DNA of 8,467 nt from assembly GCA_945860425.1 (NCBI GenBank), contig CAMAQU010000061.1, positions 1 through 8,467 of the forward strand, given 5' to 3'. Within the stretch, counting starts at the first letter, position 1, and each line of letters starts with the position of its first letter. Source of the stretch: Sphingomonas paucimobilis. Its GTDB lineage: Bacteria > Pseudomonadota > Alphaproteobacteria > Sphingomonadales > Sphingomonadaceae. The translations under genes and the position numbers were made by a program. The notes beneath the pieces were generated by a model that saw only the letters and a list, made by a program, of their open reading frames with translations, did not search any database and was not told the origin of the DNA. Positions 1 through 5,963 of this stretch are shown in pieces.

Positions 1-1291
1 GGTCGCTTGTCTGGTGAACAGGCTGCATCGAAGCAATGACGCCCAATCGGGCGAAGCGGGATATATCCGTCGGATCCAGAATTTGAGCATGTTCAATGCG
101 CCAGCGTCGATCCCCGCTATAGCTGGCGGAGACATCCTCAATCGCATCGAGAAGCTGTGCATTGGCCGCATCGCCAATGGCATGCACCGCCAGTTGAAAC
201 CCATCCATCGCCGCCCGGCTCATCAAATTGCGCAGCTTTGTTTCGTCCAGAAACTGCAAGCCGCGCTCTGCTGGCTTATCGGCATAGGGCTGTTTCAACC
301 AAGCCCCGCGCGACCCCAAGGCCCCGTCGGCATAGAGCTTCACGCCCGCCATGCGCAGTCTATCGCCATAGAGCCAGGGTGTTGGTTCCCCTGCTGTAAT
401 GGCGAGCATCGGGTCAAGCCCGGCGGAATAGCTGAAAATCCGCAGGTTGAGCCACCCGGCATCCCCCGCCCGGCGAAAGCTCTGCCAGTCTTCAAGCGTG
501 CTGCCCATATCGGCGATTGCGGTAATCCCAAGCGAGAGCAGCGCCTCTTGAGCCTTGGCGAGCGCAAGGTCGCGCTCCTTCGCCAAAGGTTGCGGCGCGT
601 GACGCGCCACCAGATCGGCAGCAAGATCGATGAAGACACCACTTGGCTTTGCGCCCTCCATCTGAATCTGTCCGCCCGCCGGGCTTTTGGTCGCCGCCGT
701 AATTCCGGCCACAGCCATCGCCGCGCTGTTCGCCCATCCGGCATGGCCGTCAACACGCTCCAGCCAGACCGGGCGGTCGGCAACGACCACATCCAATTCA
801 GCGGCGGTCGGGAAACGGCCCAGCTTCCAGCGCTCCTGATTCCAGCCCCGGCCAATGATCCATCTGCGATTGGGGTTGGCGCGCGCATAGGCCGCGATTT
901 TCGCCTGTGCCTCGGCAAGGCTGGTCGTGTCGCTGAGGTCGAGCGTCAATCGCTGAATGCCCAGCCCCATGACATGGCCATGCGCGTCGATCAGCCCCGG
1001 CATGAGGGTGCGGCCCTGCCCATCCAGCCGGAAGCTATAGGCAACAGGCGGCGCCTTACGATCGGTCTTGCGCGGCTTGGCTAAGGTGGGGTCAGGCTGG
1101 CTGCCCTTCATCGGGATCAGTCGCGCCACCTTTCCATCCGTGCCAATGACCATGCCGGAAAAACGGATGACTTCCCCACGAGCATCCAGCGTTAGGCCAT
1201 TGACGTTTTCGATCAGCGTGTCTGCCTGGGCGGGCATGGCCGCAAGGACAAGGCCGACTGCCGCAACAAGCGCCGCTGGTCTGCGCGGCAT
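1..1291 (-). CDS. Exported YtcJ-like amidohydrolase (amidohydrolase family 3), 3' end cut by window edge
   Basis: The reading frame is open from an ATG at 1291 to the left edge, giving 430 residues without a stop. The C-terminus, probably 100 or more residues, lies outside the window. Residues 1-23 look like a Sec signal peptide: MPRR, a hydrophobic stretch, then AQA before D24, so the mature enzyme should be periplasmic. A metal-dependent hydrolase fold follows. GLIDAHGH has the metal-binding His pair at 104 and 106, and GVKLYADGALGSRGA holds Lys318. HAIGD contains His370, and EHAQ contains His401. This motif order is typical of amidohydrolase family 3 (YtcJ/NfdA-like), whose members hydrolyse C-N bonds in amides or N-formyl compounds. 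The substrate here cannot be told. The start overlaps the stop of the upstream dehydrogenase by one base (TGATG), and a GAAGG seven bases before the ATG serves as ribosome site. The two genes are probably translated together. Confidence 0.88.
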   Translation of the reverse strand, partial: MPRRPAALVAAVGLVLAAMPAQADTLIENVNGLTLDARGEVIRFSGMVIGTDGKVARLIPMKGSQPDPTLAKPRKTDRKAPPVAYSFRLDGQGRTLMPGLIDAHGHVMGLGIQRLTLDLSDTTSLAEAQAKIAAYARANPNRRWIIGRGWNQERWKLGRFPTAAELDVVVADRPVWLERVDGHAGWANSAAMAVAGITAATKSPAGGQIQMEGAKPSGVFIDLAADLVARHAPQPLAKERDLALAKAQEALLSLGITAIADMGSTLEDWQSFRRAGDAGWLNLRIFSYSAGLDPMLAITAGEPTPWLYGDRLRMAGVKLYADGALGSRGAWLKQPYADKPAERGLQFLDETKLRNLMSRAAMDGFQLAVHAIGDAANAQLLDAIEDVSASYSGDRRWRIEHAQILDPTDISRFARLGVIASMQPVHQTSD

Positions 1292-2160
1292 CACTTTGCC
1301 TTCAGACGGCGGATCAGCGCGCTGGTGTCCTGACGGCCGCCGCCCATGTCCTGCACCTCGGCGTAAAATTGGTCGATGAGCGCCGCGAGCGGCAGGGTTG
1401 CTCCATTGGATCGCGCCTCTTCCAGCGCAAGGCCCAGATCCTTGCGCATCCAATCCACCGCAAAGCCAAAATCAAATTCATCCTTGGCCATGGTTTCCCA
1501 GCGATTGAGCATCTGCCAGCTGGAGGCAGCGCCGCCAGAGATCGACTCAAACACCTTATCGAGATCAAGGTCGGCTGCTTGGGCAAAGCGCATCGCCTCT
1601 GACAAGCTTTGGATGATGCCTGAAAAGGTGATTTGATTGACCATCTTGGTGGTCTGCCCCGCGCCCGACGGGCCGACATGAACGATCTTTTTGGAATAGG
1701 CCTGCATAAAGGGGCTGGCCGCAGCAATGGCGGCATCCCGCCCGCCGCACATGAGGGTCAGCGTGCCCTGTTCCGCCCCAATCTGCCCGCCTGTGACGGG
1801 GGCATCGACAACCATGACGCCCGATCCCTTGGCTTCAACCGCAAGCTGCCGGGCGATTCGCGCCGACACTGTGGTGTGGTCAATGAAAACGCTGCCCGCC
1901 TTCATCGTGCGAAACGCGCCGTCGCGACCCAGCGTGACCGCCGCCAGATCCTCATCCGCGCCAACACAGCTGATGACAGCATCAACGCCGTCTCCAGCCT
2001 CTGCCGGGGAAGATGCAACCGTGCCGCCATGCTGGGCAACCCAGTTTTCCGCCTTAGCGCGGGTGCGGTTATAGACGACCATCTCGTGGCCGGCTTGGGC
2101 CAAATGCCGGGCCATCGGACCCCCCATGACGCCAAGACCAATGAATGCGATTTTTGCCAT
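1291..2160 (-). CDS. NAD(P)-dependent beta-hydroxyacid dehydrogenase (3-hydroxyisobutyrate dehydrogenase / tartronate semialdehyde reductase family)
   Basis: This 289-residue cytosolic oxidoreductase has the usual length for the family. The N-terminal Rossmann domain starts with GLGVMGGPMA (residues 8-17). The second strand ends in YNRT (30-33), where an Asn-Arg pair in place of an acidic residue suggests NADP(H) preference; that is an inference. DHTTVS lies at 94-99, the substrate loop DAPVTGG at 119-125, and the catalytic lysine region GAGQTTKMVNQ has Lys172 and Asn175. The loop carries Thr where many relatives have Ser (VSGG). The C-terminal all-helical domain is complete. Family members oxidise or reduce 3-hydroxyisobutyrate, tartronate semialdehyde, glyoxylate or succinic semialdehyde, and the sequence alone does not decide which. 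The ATG at 2160 gives the exact start of the Rossmann fold, but the ribosome site before it is weak. It is the first gene of a two-gene unit with the amidohydrolase and is divergent from ilvA. Confidence 0.93.
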   Translation of the reverse strand: MAKIAFIGLGVMGGPMARHLAQAGHEMVVYNRTRAKAENWVAQHGGTVASSPAEAGDGVDAVISCVGADEDLAAVTLGRDGAFRTMKAGSVFIDHTTVSARIARQLAVEAKGSGVMVVDAPVTGGQIGAEQGTLTLMCGGRDAAIAAASPFMQAYSKKIVHVGPSGAGQTTKMVNQITFSGIIQSLSEAMRFAQAADLDLDKVFESISGGAASSWQMLNRWETMAKDEFDFGFAVDWMRKDLGLALEEARSNGATLPLAALIDQFYAEVQDMGGGRQDTSALIRRLKAK

Positions 2161-2269
2161 AAAGTCTCATTACGCACAGATGCGCCGGGACGCCAGAGCG
2201 CGATATTGCCTCTTTTGATCTACCTGGCGATTTCCATATCGGCAGCAGATAGGCTAAGCGCCGCCCATT
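2161..2269. other. Divergent intergenic region between dehydrogenase and ilvA
   Basis: These 109 bases must hold promoters for both directions. I see no convincing -35/-10 pair on either strand. TTGATC at 2215-2220 resembles a -35 box for ilvA, but no good -10 hexamer sits at 16-18 bases downstream. I found no riboswitch, attenuator hairpin or leader peptide rich in Ile or Thr codons that would suggest classical ilv attenuation. Confidence 0.5.
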
Positions 2270-3499
2270 ATGGCAGACCAGAACACCCTTCCCGTCACTC
2301 TCGCCGATGTGCGCGCGGCACATGACCGCATTCGTGCCTCCATTGTGCGCACGCCAACGCTGCGCAGCCAGACGCTGTCAGAACTGACCGGGGCCAATGT
2401 CTGGCTGAAGTTTGAAAACCTCCAGTTTACAGCTGCTTATAAAGAGCGGGGGGCGCTGAATCGCCTCCTCCAACTGGGCGAAAAAGAGCGCAAGACCGGC
2501 GTGATTGCAGCCTCTGCGGGCAATCATGCACAGGGTCTGGCCTATCATGGCAAAAGGCTGGGCGTGCCGGTGACGATCGTCATGCCGAAGCCGACTCCGA
2601 TCGTGAAAGTCATGCAGACACAAAGCCATGATGCGCGCGTCGTCTTGTTCGGGGAAACATTTGATCAGGCCTATGCCCATGCGCGTGAGCTGGAACAGGC
2701 CGAGCATCTGACCTTTGTGCATCCCTTTGACGAAGCAGAAATTATTGCCGGGCAAGGCACGCTGGCGTTGGAAATGCTCGAAGATGCGCCAGAGCTGGAT
2801 TGCTTTGCCGTGCCGATTGGTGGCGGCGGTCTCATCTCTGGCATTTCAACCGTTGCCCGCGCGCTAAAGCCCGATGCCGAAATCATCGGCGTTCAGGCAG
2901 AGCTCTTCCCCAGCATGTACAATATCCTCAAAGGCAGCGACCTACCCATTGGCGGCGATACGCTGGCCGAGGGGATTGCGGTCAAATATCCCGGGGATTT
3001 GACGCGCCAATTTGTTGCAGCCCAAGTGGATGATATTCAGCTGGTGGGCGAACGCCATTTGGAGCAGGCCGTCAGCCTGTTGTTGCAAATTGAAAAGACG
3101 GTGGTGGAAGGTGCAGGGGCCGCGGGCCTTGCCGCACTCTTAGCCAATCCCGATCGGTTCAAAGGCCGCAATGTTGGCATCGTCCTGTGCGGCGGCAATA
3201 TCGACACGCGCCTGCTTGCCAATGTGCTGTTGCGCGATCTGGCCCGATCCGGGCGTTTGGCCCGCGTCCGCTTGCGCTTGCAGGATCGACCCGGCGCGCT
3301 GTTCCGCGTCTTTGGCATTTTTGCCGAACAGGATGCCAATGTGCTGGAAATCTATCACCAGCGCGTTTTCACCAACTTGCCGGCCAAGGGCCTGATCACC
3401 GATATTGAATGCGAATTGCGCGATGCAGTCCATTTGCAGGCGCTGATCACCGCTTTGGCCGCAGGGGGCTACGACGTTAGCCTGGTCGAACCAGACTGA
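2270..3499 (+). CDS. ilvA: Threonine ammonia-lyase (threonine deaminase), short form with one C-terminal ACT domain
   Basis: This PLP enzyme converts L-threonine to 2-oxobutanoate and ammonia, the first step to isoleucine. It is 409 residues long. The PLP lysine is Lys58 in TAAYKERGA, where most relatives have a Ser-Phe-Lys or Ser-Tyr-Lys version. SAGNHAQG (82-89) contacts the substrate carboxylate, the phosphate-binding loop is GGGG (184-187), VVEGAGAAGLAAL starts at 278, and CGGN (307-310) lies near the end of the catalytic domain. Residues about 330-409 form a single ACT domain (RLRLQDRPGALFRVFGIF). This medium-length architecture differs from the E. coli biosynthetic IlvA of about 514 residues with two ACT-like repeats, so allosteric control by isoleucine or valine may differ. 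A catabolic TdcB-like role or serine dehydration is also possible. The ATG at 2270 fits the family N-terminus (LADVRAAHDRI). The ribosome site is weak (AGG at about 2251). Confidence 0.95.
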   Translation: MADQNTLPVTLADVRAAHDRIRASIVRTPTLRSQTLSELTGANVWLKFENLQFTAAYKERGALNRLLQLGEKERKTGVIAASAGNHAQGLAYHGKRLGVPVTIVMPKPTPIVKVMQTQSHDARVVLFGETFDQAYAHARELEQAEHLTFVHPFDEAEIIAGQGTLALEMLEDAPELDCFAVPIGGGGLISGISTVARALKPDAEIIGVQAELFPSMYNILKGSDLPIGGDTLAEGIAVKYPGDLTRQFVAAQVDDIQLVGERHLEQAVSLLLQIEKTVVEGAGAAGLAALLANPDRFKGRNVGIVLCGGNIDTRLLANVLLRDLARSGRLARVRLRLQDRPGALFRVFGIFAEQDANVLEIYHQRVFTNLPAKGLITDIECELRDAVHLQALITALAAGGYDVSLVEPD

Positions 3500-3525
3500 C
3501 GGACAAGTTAACCGACTTTGGAAGT

Positions 3526-3537
3526 AAAAGGCCTTTT
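3526..3537. repeat. 12-base perfect palindrome AAAAGGCCTTTT
   Basis: The sequence equals its own reverse complement. It lies 27 bases after the ilvA stop. The 8-base core AAGGCCTT recurs as its own palindrome at 3597-3604, about 70 bases downstream and about 20 bases before the bpt start. With no loop it cannot make a good hairpin, so a dimeric protein-binding site is more plausible than a terminator. No regulator can be named. Confidence 0.4.
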
Positions 3538-3596
3538 CAGCAGGGCCGTAACCGGACATAAAAGACCCAACGCCCCGGCCGCCCGCAGCGGTAGGA

Positions 3597-3604
3597 AAGG
3601 CCTT
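3597..3604. repeat. Second palindrome AAGGCCTT, same core as the one at 3526-3537
   Basis: This 8-base palindrome sits just upstream of the AAAAGGA ribosome-binding stretch of bpt. It matches the inner eight bases of the upstream palindrome. An 8-base palindrome can occur by chance, so its significance rests only on the pairing. Confidence 0.3.
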
Positions 3605-3613
3605 AGGAAAAGG

Positions 3614-3628
3614 ATGTCGCCGCCGTGA
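3614..3628 (+). other. Possible four-codon leader ORF (Met-Ser-Pro-Pro-stop) overlapping the bpt start
   Basis: ATG TCG CCG CCG TGA begins directly after a purine-rich AGGAAAAGG stretch. Its TGA stop overlaps the GTG start of bpt (GTGA at 3625-3628). The geometry could allow stop-and-restart coupling, and the two consecutive prolines before the stop could slow termination. It may equally be chance, since the same AAAAGGA (3608-3614) is well placed for the GTG itself. Confidence 0.25.
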
Positions 3629-4416
3629 CGGCCCAATTTCGGTTTCCCCGCTTTTTCGTGACCAGCCCGGCCCCTTGCCCCTATTTGCCGGGCAAGCTGG
3701 AACGCAAAGTCTGCACCGATTTATCCGGCGGGCACGCGACCGAATTGAGCGAAGCGTTGAGCCGGATCGGCTTTCGCCGCAGTCAGGCGGTCGCCTATCG
3801 CCCCAGCTGCATGGATTGTTCCGCCTGTGTTTCGGTGCGCGTTGTCGCGGGCGAGTTTAAGCCCAATGCCAGCCAGCGCCGCTTGCTGAAGAAAAATGCC
3901 GATCTGCATGTCGCCGCTTGCCAGCCTTGGGCAACGGAAGAGCAATTTGCGCTGCTGCGCCGCTATTTGTCGGCCCGGCACCCAAATGGCGGCATGTCGC
4001 AAATGGACGATATGGATTATGCGGATATGGTGGAAACAACCCCGGTTGACACCAGCGTCGTTGAATATCGGGAGCCTTCAATAGACGGGCGGCCGGGCCG
4101 TTTGGTCGGGGCCTGCCTCACCGATCAACAGGCCGATGGCCTCTCGATGATCTACAGCTTTTTTGAACCTGATACAGCGCAGCGCCCGGGTCTCGGCACC
4201 TTCATCATATTGGACCATATTCTGCGCGCGGCCAAAGCCGGCCTGCCTTATGTCTATCTCGGCTATTGGATCGCAGGATCCCCCCGGATGGAGTATAAGG
4301 GCCGCTTTCGTCCGCTCGAACGCCTCGGACCAAATGGCTGGGCCCGCTTTACCCCCGACGCCGATCAGGATCACGTCCGCCCGCCAGAACTGGCCCGGAT
4401 GATGATGGGCGTTTAG
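3625..4416 (+). CDS. bpt: Aminoacyl-tRNA--protein transferase, Bpt (ATE-related; probable leucyltransferase for N-terminal Asp/Glu)
   Basis: This cytosolic transferase of the bacterial N-end-rule pathway is related to eukaryotic arginyltransferase ATE1. The characterised bacterial Bpt moves leucine from Leu-tRNA to proteins starting with Asp or Glu, marking them for ClpS/ClpAP. Older annotations call it arginyltransferase. The protein has 263 residues, normal for the family. The N-terminal domain has PCPYLPGKLERK (Cys18 onward) and the cysteine cluster SCMDCSACVSVRV (Cys62, Cys65, Cys68), followed by FKPNASQRRLLKKN. The C-terminal GNAT-like half has MIYSFFEPD, then RPGLGTFIILDHI, then YVYLGYWIAGS, and MEYKGRFRPLE, all hallmark blocks. 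The start is GTG at 3625, chosen because AAAAGGA lies 10 bases upstream and the family N-terminus (FVTSPAPCPYL) begins soon after. It follows ilvA in the same direction and converges on thiSG with only four bases between the stops. Confidence 0.95.
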   Translation: MTAQFRFPRFFVTSPAPCPYLPGKLERKVCTDLSGGHATELSEALSRIGFRRSQAVAYRPSCMDCSACVSVRVVAGEFKPNASQRRLLKKNADLHVAACQPWATEEQFALLRRYLSARHPNGGMSQMDDMDYADMVETTPVDTSVVEYREPSIDGRPGRLVGACLTDQQADGLSMIYSFFEPDTAQRPGLGTFIILDHILRAAKAGLPYVYLGYWIAGSPRMEYKGRFRPLERLGPNGWARFTPDADQDHVRPPELARMMMGV

Positions 4417-4420
4417 AGCC

Positions 4421-5395
4421 TCAGATCAACCCAGCCAGTGGTGAAGAGGGGTCGGCATACATGCGGCGGCCCATGCGCCCGGCGCGATAGGCGAGCCGAC
4501 CGCTTTCCACCGCCAGCTTCATCGCGCGCGCCATCAGGATCGGGTCTTTGGCCTCAGCAATGGCGGTGTTCATCAACACGCCTTCACAGCCCAATTCCAT
4601 CGCCACCGCCGCGTCAGACGCCGTGCCGACACCGGCATCGACCAGCACGGGAACTGTGGCCCCTTCAATGATCAGGCGGATCGTCACGCGGTTTTGAATG
4701 CCAAGGCCAGAGCCAATGGGCGCGCCCAGCGGCATGATGGCAACTGCTCCTGCCTCTTCCAACTGCTTGGCGGCAATGGGGTCATCCACGCAATAGACCA
4801 TCGGCTTAAAACCTTCTTTTACCAAGATCTCGGTCGCTTTCAGCGTTTCACGCATATCGGGATAGAGCGTGCGTGCTTCGCCCAGCACCTCCAGCTTCAC
4901 CAAATCCCAACCGCCCGCCTCGCGCGCCAGACGCAGAGTGCGGATCGCGTCATCGGCGGTGAAGCAGCCGGCGGTATTGGGCAGATAGGTGTATTTTTTG
5001 GGGTCGATAAAGTCGGTCAGCATCGGGGCATTGGGATCCGACACATTGACGCGACGCACAGCAACGGTGATGATTTCCGCGCCCGAGGCCTCAAGCGCTG
5101 CGGCATTTTGGGCGAAGTCCTTATATTTGCCGGTGCCGACAATCAGGCGCGATTGGAAGGTGCGGCCCGCAACAGTCCAGCTGTCCTCAGCTTGCCCGCC
5201 GCCCACAAAATGGACGATTTCCAATTGATCCCCATCACCGACAGACACTTGGGCCAGGGTTGAGCGAGGGACGATTTCGCGGTTGCGCTCGACCGCAACC
5301 TTGGTCGGATCAAGGCCAATGTCGCTGACCAATTGAGCCAGACTCAAACCGGGGGCGATCTGGCGCAATTCGCCATTTAGCTGGATCGAAATCAT
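4421..5395 (-). CDS. thiSG: Fused sulfur carrier ThiS and thiazole synthase ThiG
   Basis: This 324-residue cytosolic protein acts in thiamin thiazole-phosphate synthesis. Residues 1-67 are a complete ThiS ubiquitin-like sulfur carrier (MISIQLNGE, VAVERNREIVPRS, LEIVHFVGGG). Residues about 71-324 are ThiG, which condenses deoxyxylulose phosphate, dehydroglycine and ThiS-borne sulfur. The Schiff-base lysine is Lys167 in WDLVKLEVLGE. Other ThiG blocks are RRVNVSD, YTYLPNTAGC, YCVDDP, MPLGAPIGSG and VDAGVGTASDA, and the tail MGRRMYADPSSP is complete. The ThiS part ends in GGG and runs straight into QAEDSW, so the glycine that ThiF adenylates is not free. A longer frame opens at 5461, but the ATG at 5395 matches the ThiS N-terminus and lies downstream of a promoter-like pair. 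Fusions of this kind are known in some alphaproteobacteria. No other thi gene is in the window. Confidence 0.95.
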   Translation of the reverse strand: MISIQLNGELRQIAPGLSLAQLVSDIGLDPTKVAVERNREIVPRSTLAQVSVGDGDQLEIVHFVGGGQAEDSWTVAGRTFQSRLIVGTGKYKDFAQNAAALEASGAEIITVAVRRVNVSDPNAPMLTDFIDPKKYTYLPNTAGCFTADDAIRTLRLAREAGGWDLVKLEVLGEARTLYPDMRETLKATEILVKEGFKPMVYCVDDPIAAKQLEEAGAVAIMPLGAPIGSGLGIQNRVTIRLIIEGATVPVLVDAGVGTASDAAVAMELGCEGVLMNTAIAEAKDPILMARAMKLAVESGRLAYRAGRMGRRMYADPSSPLAGLI

Positions 5396-5433
5396 GGTGC
5401 GGCCGTCCGTTCCTTTGCCTTTTGCTGCGGGTC

Positions 5434-5461
5434 CATATAGGGGAGACGCGAAGCACCGCAA
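5434..5461 (-). promoter_or_regulatory. Candidate promoter of thiSG
   Basis: On the minus strand, TTGCGG (5461-5456) and TATATG (5439-5434) are separated by 16 bases, resembling a housekeeping sigma -35/-10 pair. Transcription would then start near 5427, downstream of the ATG at 5461 and upstream of the ATG at 5395, which supports the shorter thiSG reading. The near-symmetrical CCATATAGG core might also serve the opposite strand (aroQ), but I see no good -35 for that direction. Confidence 0.35.
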
Positions 5462-5474
5462 CCTGAACCCAATT

Positions 5475-5482
5475 GGGAGGAG
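5475..5482 (+). promoter_or_regulatory. Strong ribosome-binding site of aroQ
   Basis: GGGAGGAG ends six bases before the ATG at 5489. It is the best Shine-Dalgarno match in the window and fixes the aroQ start. It heads the aroQ-accB-accC unit. Confidence 0.8.
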
Positions 5483-5488
5483 CCCTGC

Positions 5489-5929
5489 ATGGCTGAAAAG
5501 CCCGTCATTTATGTCCTTAATGGGCCAAATCTAAACCTGCTCGGCACGCGGGAACCGGATATTTATGGGTCGGACACGCTCGACGATATTGCCGGTCAGC
5601 TTGAGGATCAGGCGCAGGCGCTGGGCGTGGCGGTGGATGTCCGCCAGTCCAATCATGAAGGCCATTTGATTGATTGGCTGCATGAGGCACAGGCATCGGG
5701 CGCGAAGGCCGTGCTGCTCAACGCCGGAGCCTATACACATACGTCCATCGCGATCCATGATGCCATTAAGGCGATCACGGTTCCGGTGATTGAAGTGCAT
5801 CTCTCCAACCCGCACCGGCGCGACGACTTTCGCCACAAGAGCTTTGTGGGTGAAGCGGCTGTTGGAACCGTGTCTGGATTTGGCGCGATGAGCTATACCC
5901 TTGCGCTGGACGCGGCAGTCAAGCTCTGA
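5489..5929 (+). CDS. aroQ: 3-dehydroquinate dehydratase, type II
   Basis: This enzyme dehydrates 3-dehydroquinate to 3-dehydroshikimate, the third step of the shikimate pathway. Type II enzymes are small dodecameric proteins unrelated to type I AroD. The 146 residues fit the family. The signature NGPNLNLLGTREPDIYG (11-27) holds Arg21 and the catalytic Tyr26 on the flexible lid. QSNHEGHLID (53-62) and LNAGAYTHTS (77-86) with Asn78 bind substrate, and EVHLSN carries the catalytic His104. DDFRHKS contains Arg115. All key residues are present. The start has a strong ribosome site six bases upstream. The gene is first in the operon, 34 bases ahead of accB and divergent from thiSG (93 bases between starts). 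An aroQ-accB-accC order is found in other proteobacteria such as pseudomonads and many alphaproteobacteria. Confidence 0.97.
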   Translation: MAEKPVIYVLNGPNLNLLGTREPDIYGSDTLDDIAGQLEDQAQALGVAVDVRQSNHEGHLIDWLHEAQASGAKAVLLNAGAYTHTSIAIHDAIKAITVPVIEVHLSNPHRRDDFRHKSFVGEAAVGTVSGFGAMSYTLALDAAVKL

Positions 5930-5963
5930 CAAAGGGCGTCAAATTTCTTCTTCTGGGGGACAT

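Larger units (their letters stand above)
3500..3624. other. ilvA-bpt intergenic region
   Basis: These 125 bases have no clear rho-independent terminator after ilvA. They hold a 12-base perfect palindrome, a second palindrome with the same core nearer bpt, and a four-codon ORF overlapping the bpt start. A weak promoter could be TTTTCA (3534-3539), 17 bases, CATAAA (3557-3562), each matching four of six consensus bases. That is only a guess, and bpt may instead be transcribed by read-through from ilvA. Confidence 0.4.

Noticed and set aside
14..1084. Plus-strand open frame of 356 codons at the left edge
   Set aside because: The opposite strand encodes an amidohydrolase with clear metal-binding motifs and a signal peptide. 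The plus-strand product is Arg/His/Pro-rich and unlike any family.
1633..2325. Plus-strand open frame of 230 codons
   Set aside because: It is antisense to the Rossmann domain of the dehydrogenase and runs into the start of ilvA in another frame; no family resemblance.
3526..3548. Possible rho-independent terminator after ilvA
   Set aside because: The 12-base palindrome has no loop, the alternative GGCC/GGCC stem is only four base pairs, and no T run follows a stable stem.
5396..5461. 22-residue N-terminal extension of thiSG from the ATG at 5461
   Set aside because: The extension matches nothing in ThiS, and a promoter-like -35/-10 pair lies inside it. The ATG at 5395 begins the ThiS fold.
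4421..5929. Whole thiSG-aroQ-accBC block as a novel metabolic cluster
   Set aside because: aroQ-accB-accC adjacency is well known in proteobacteria and thiSG is on the other strand. The grouping looks like ordinary chromosomal neighbourhood.
5901..5963. Extension of accB into the end of aroQ
   Set aside because: The translated extension overlaps aroQ coding sequence and matches no AccB N-terminus; the ATG at 5964 has an adjacent ribosome-binding stretch.
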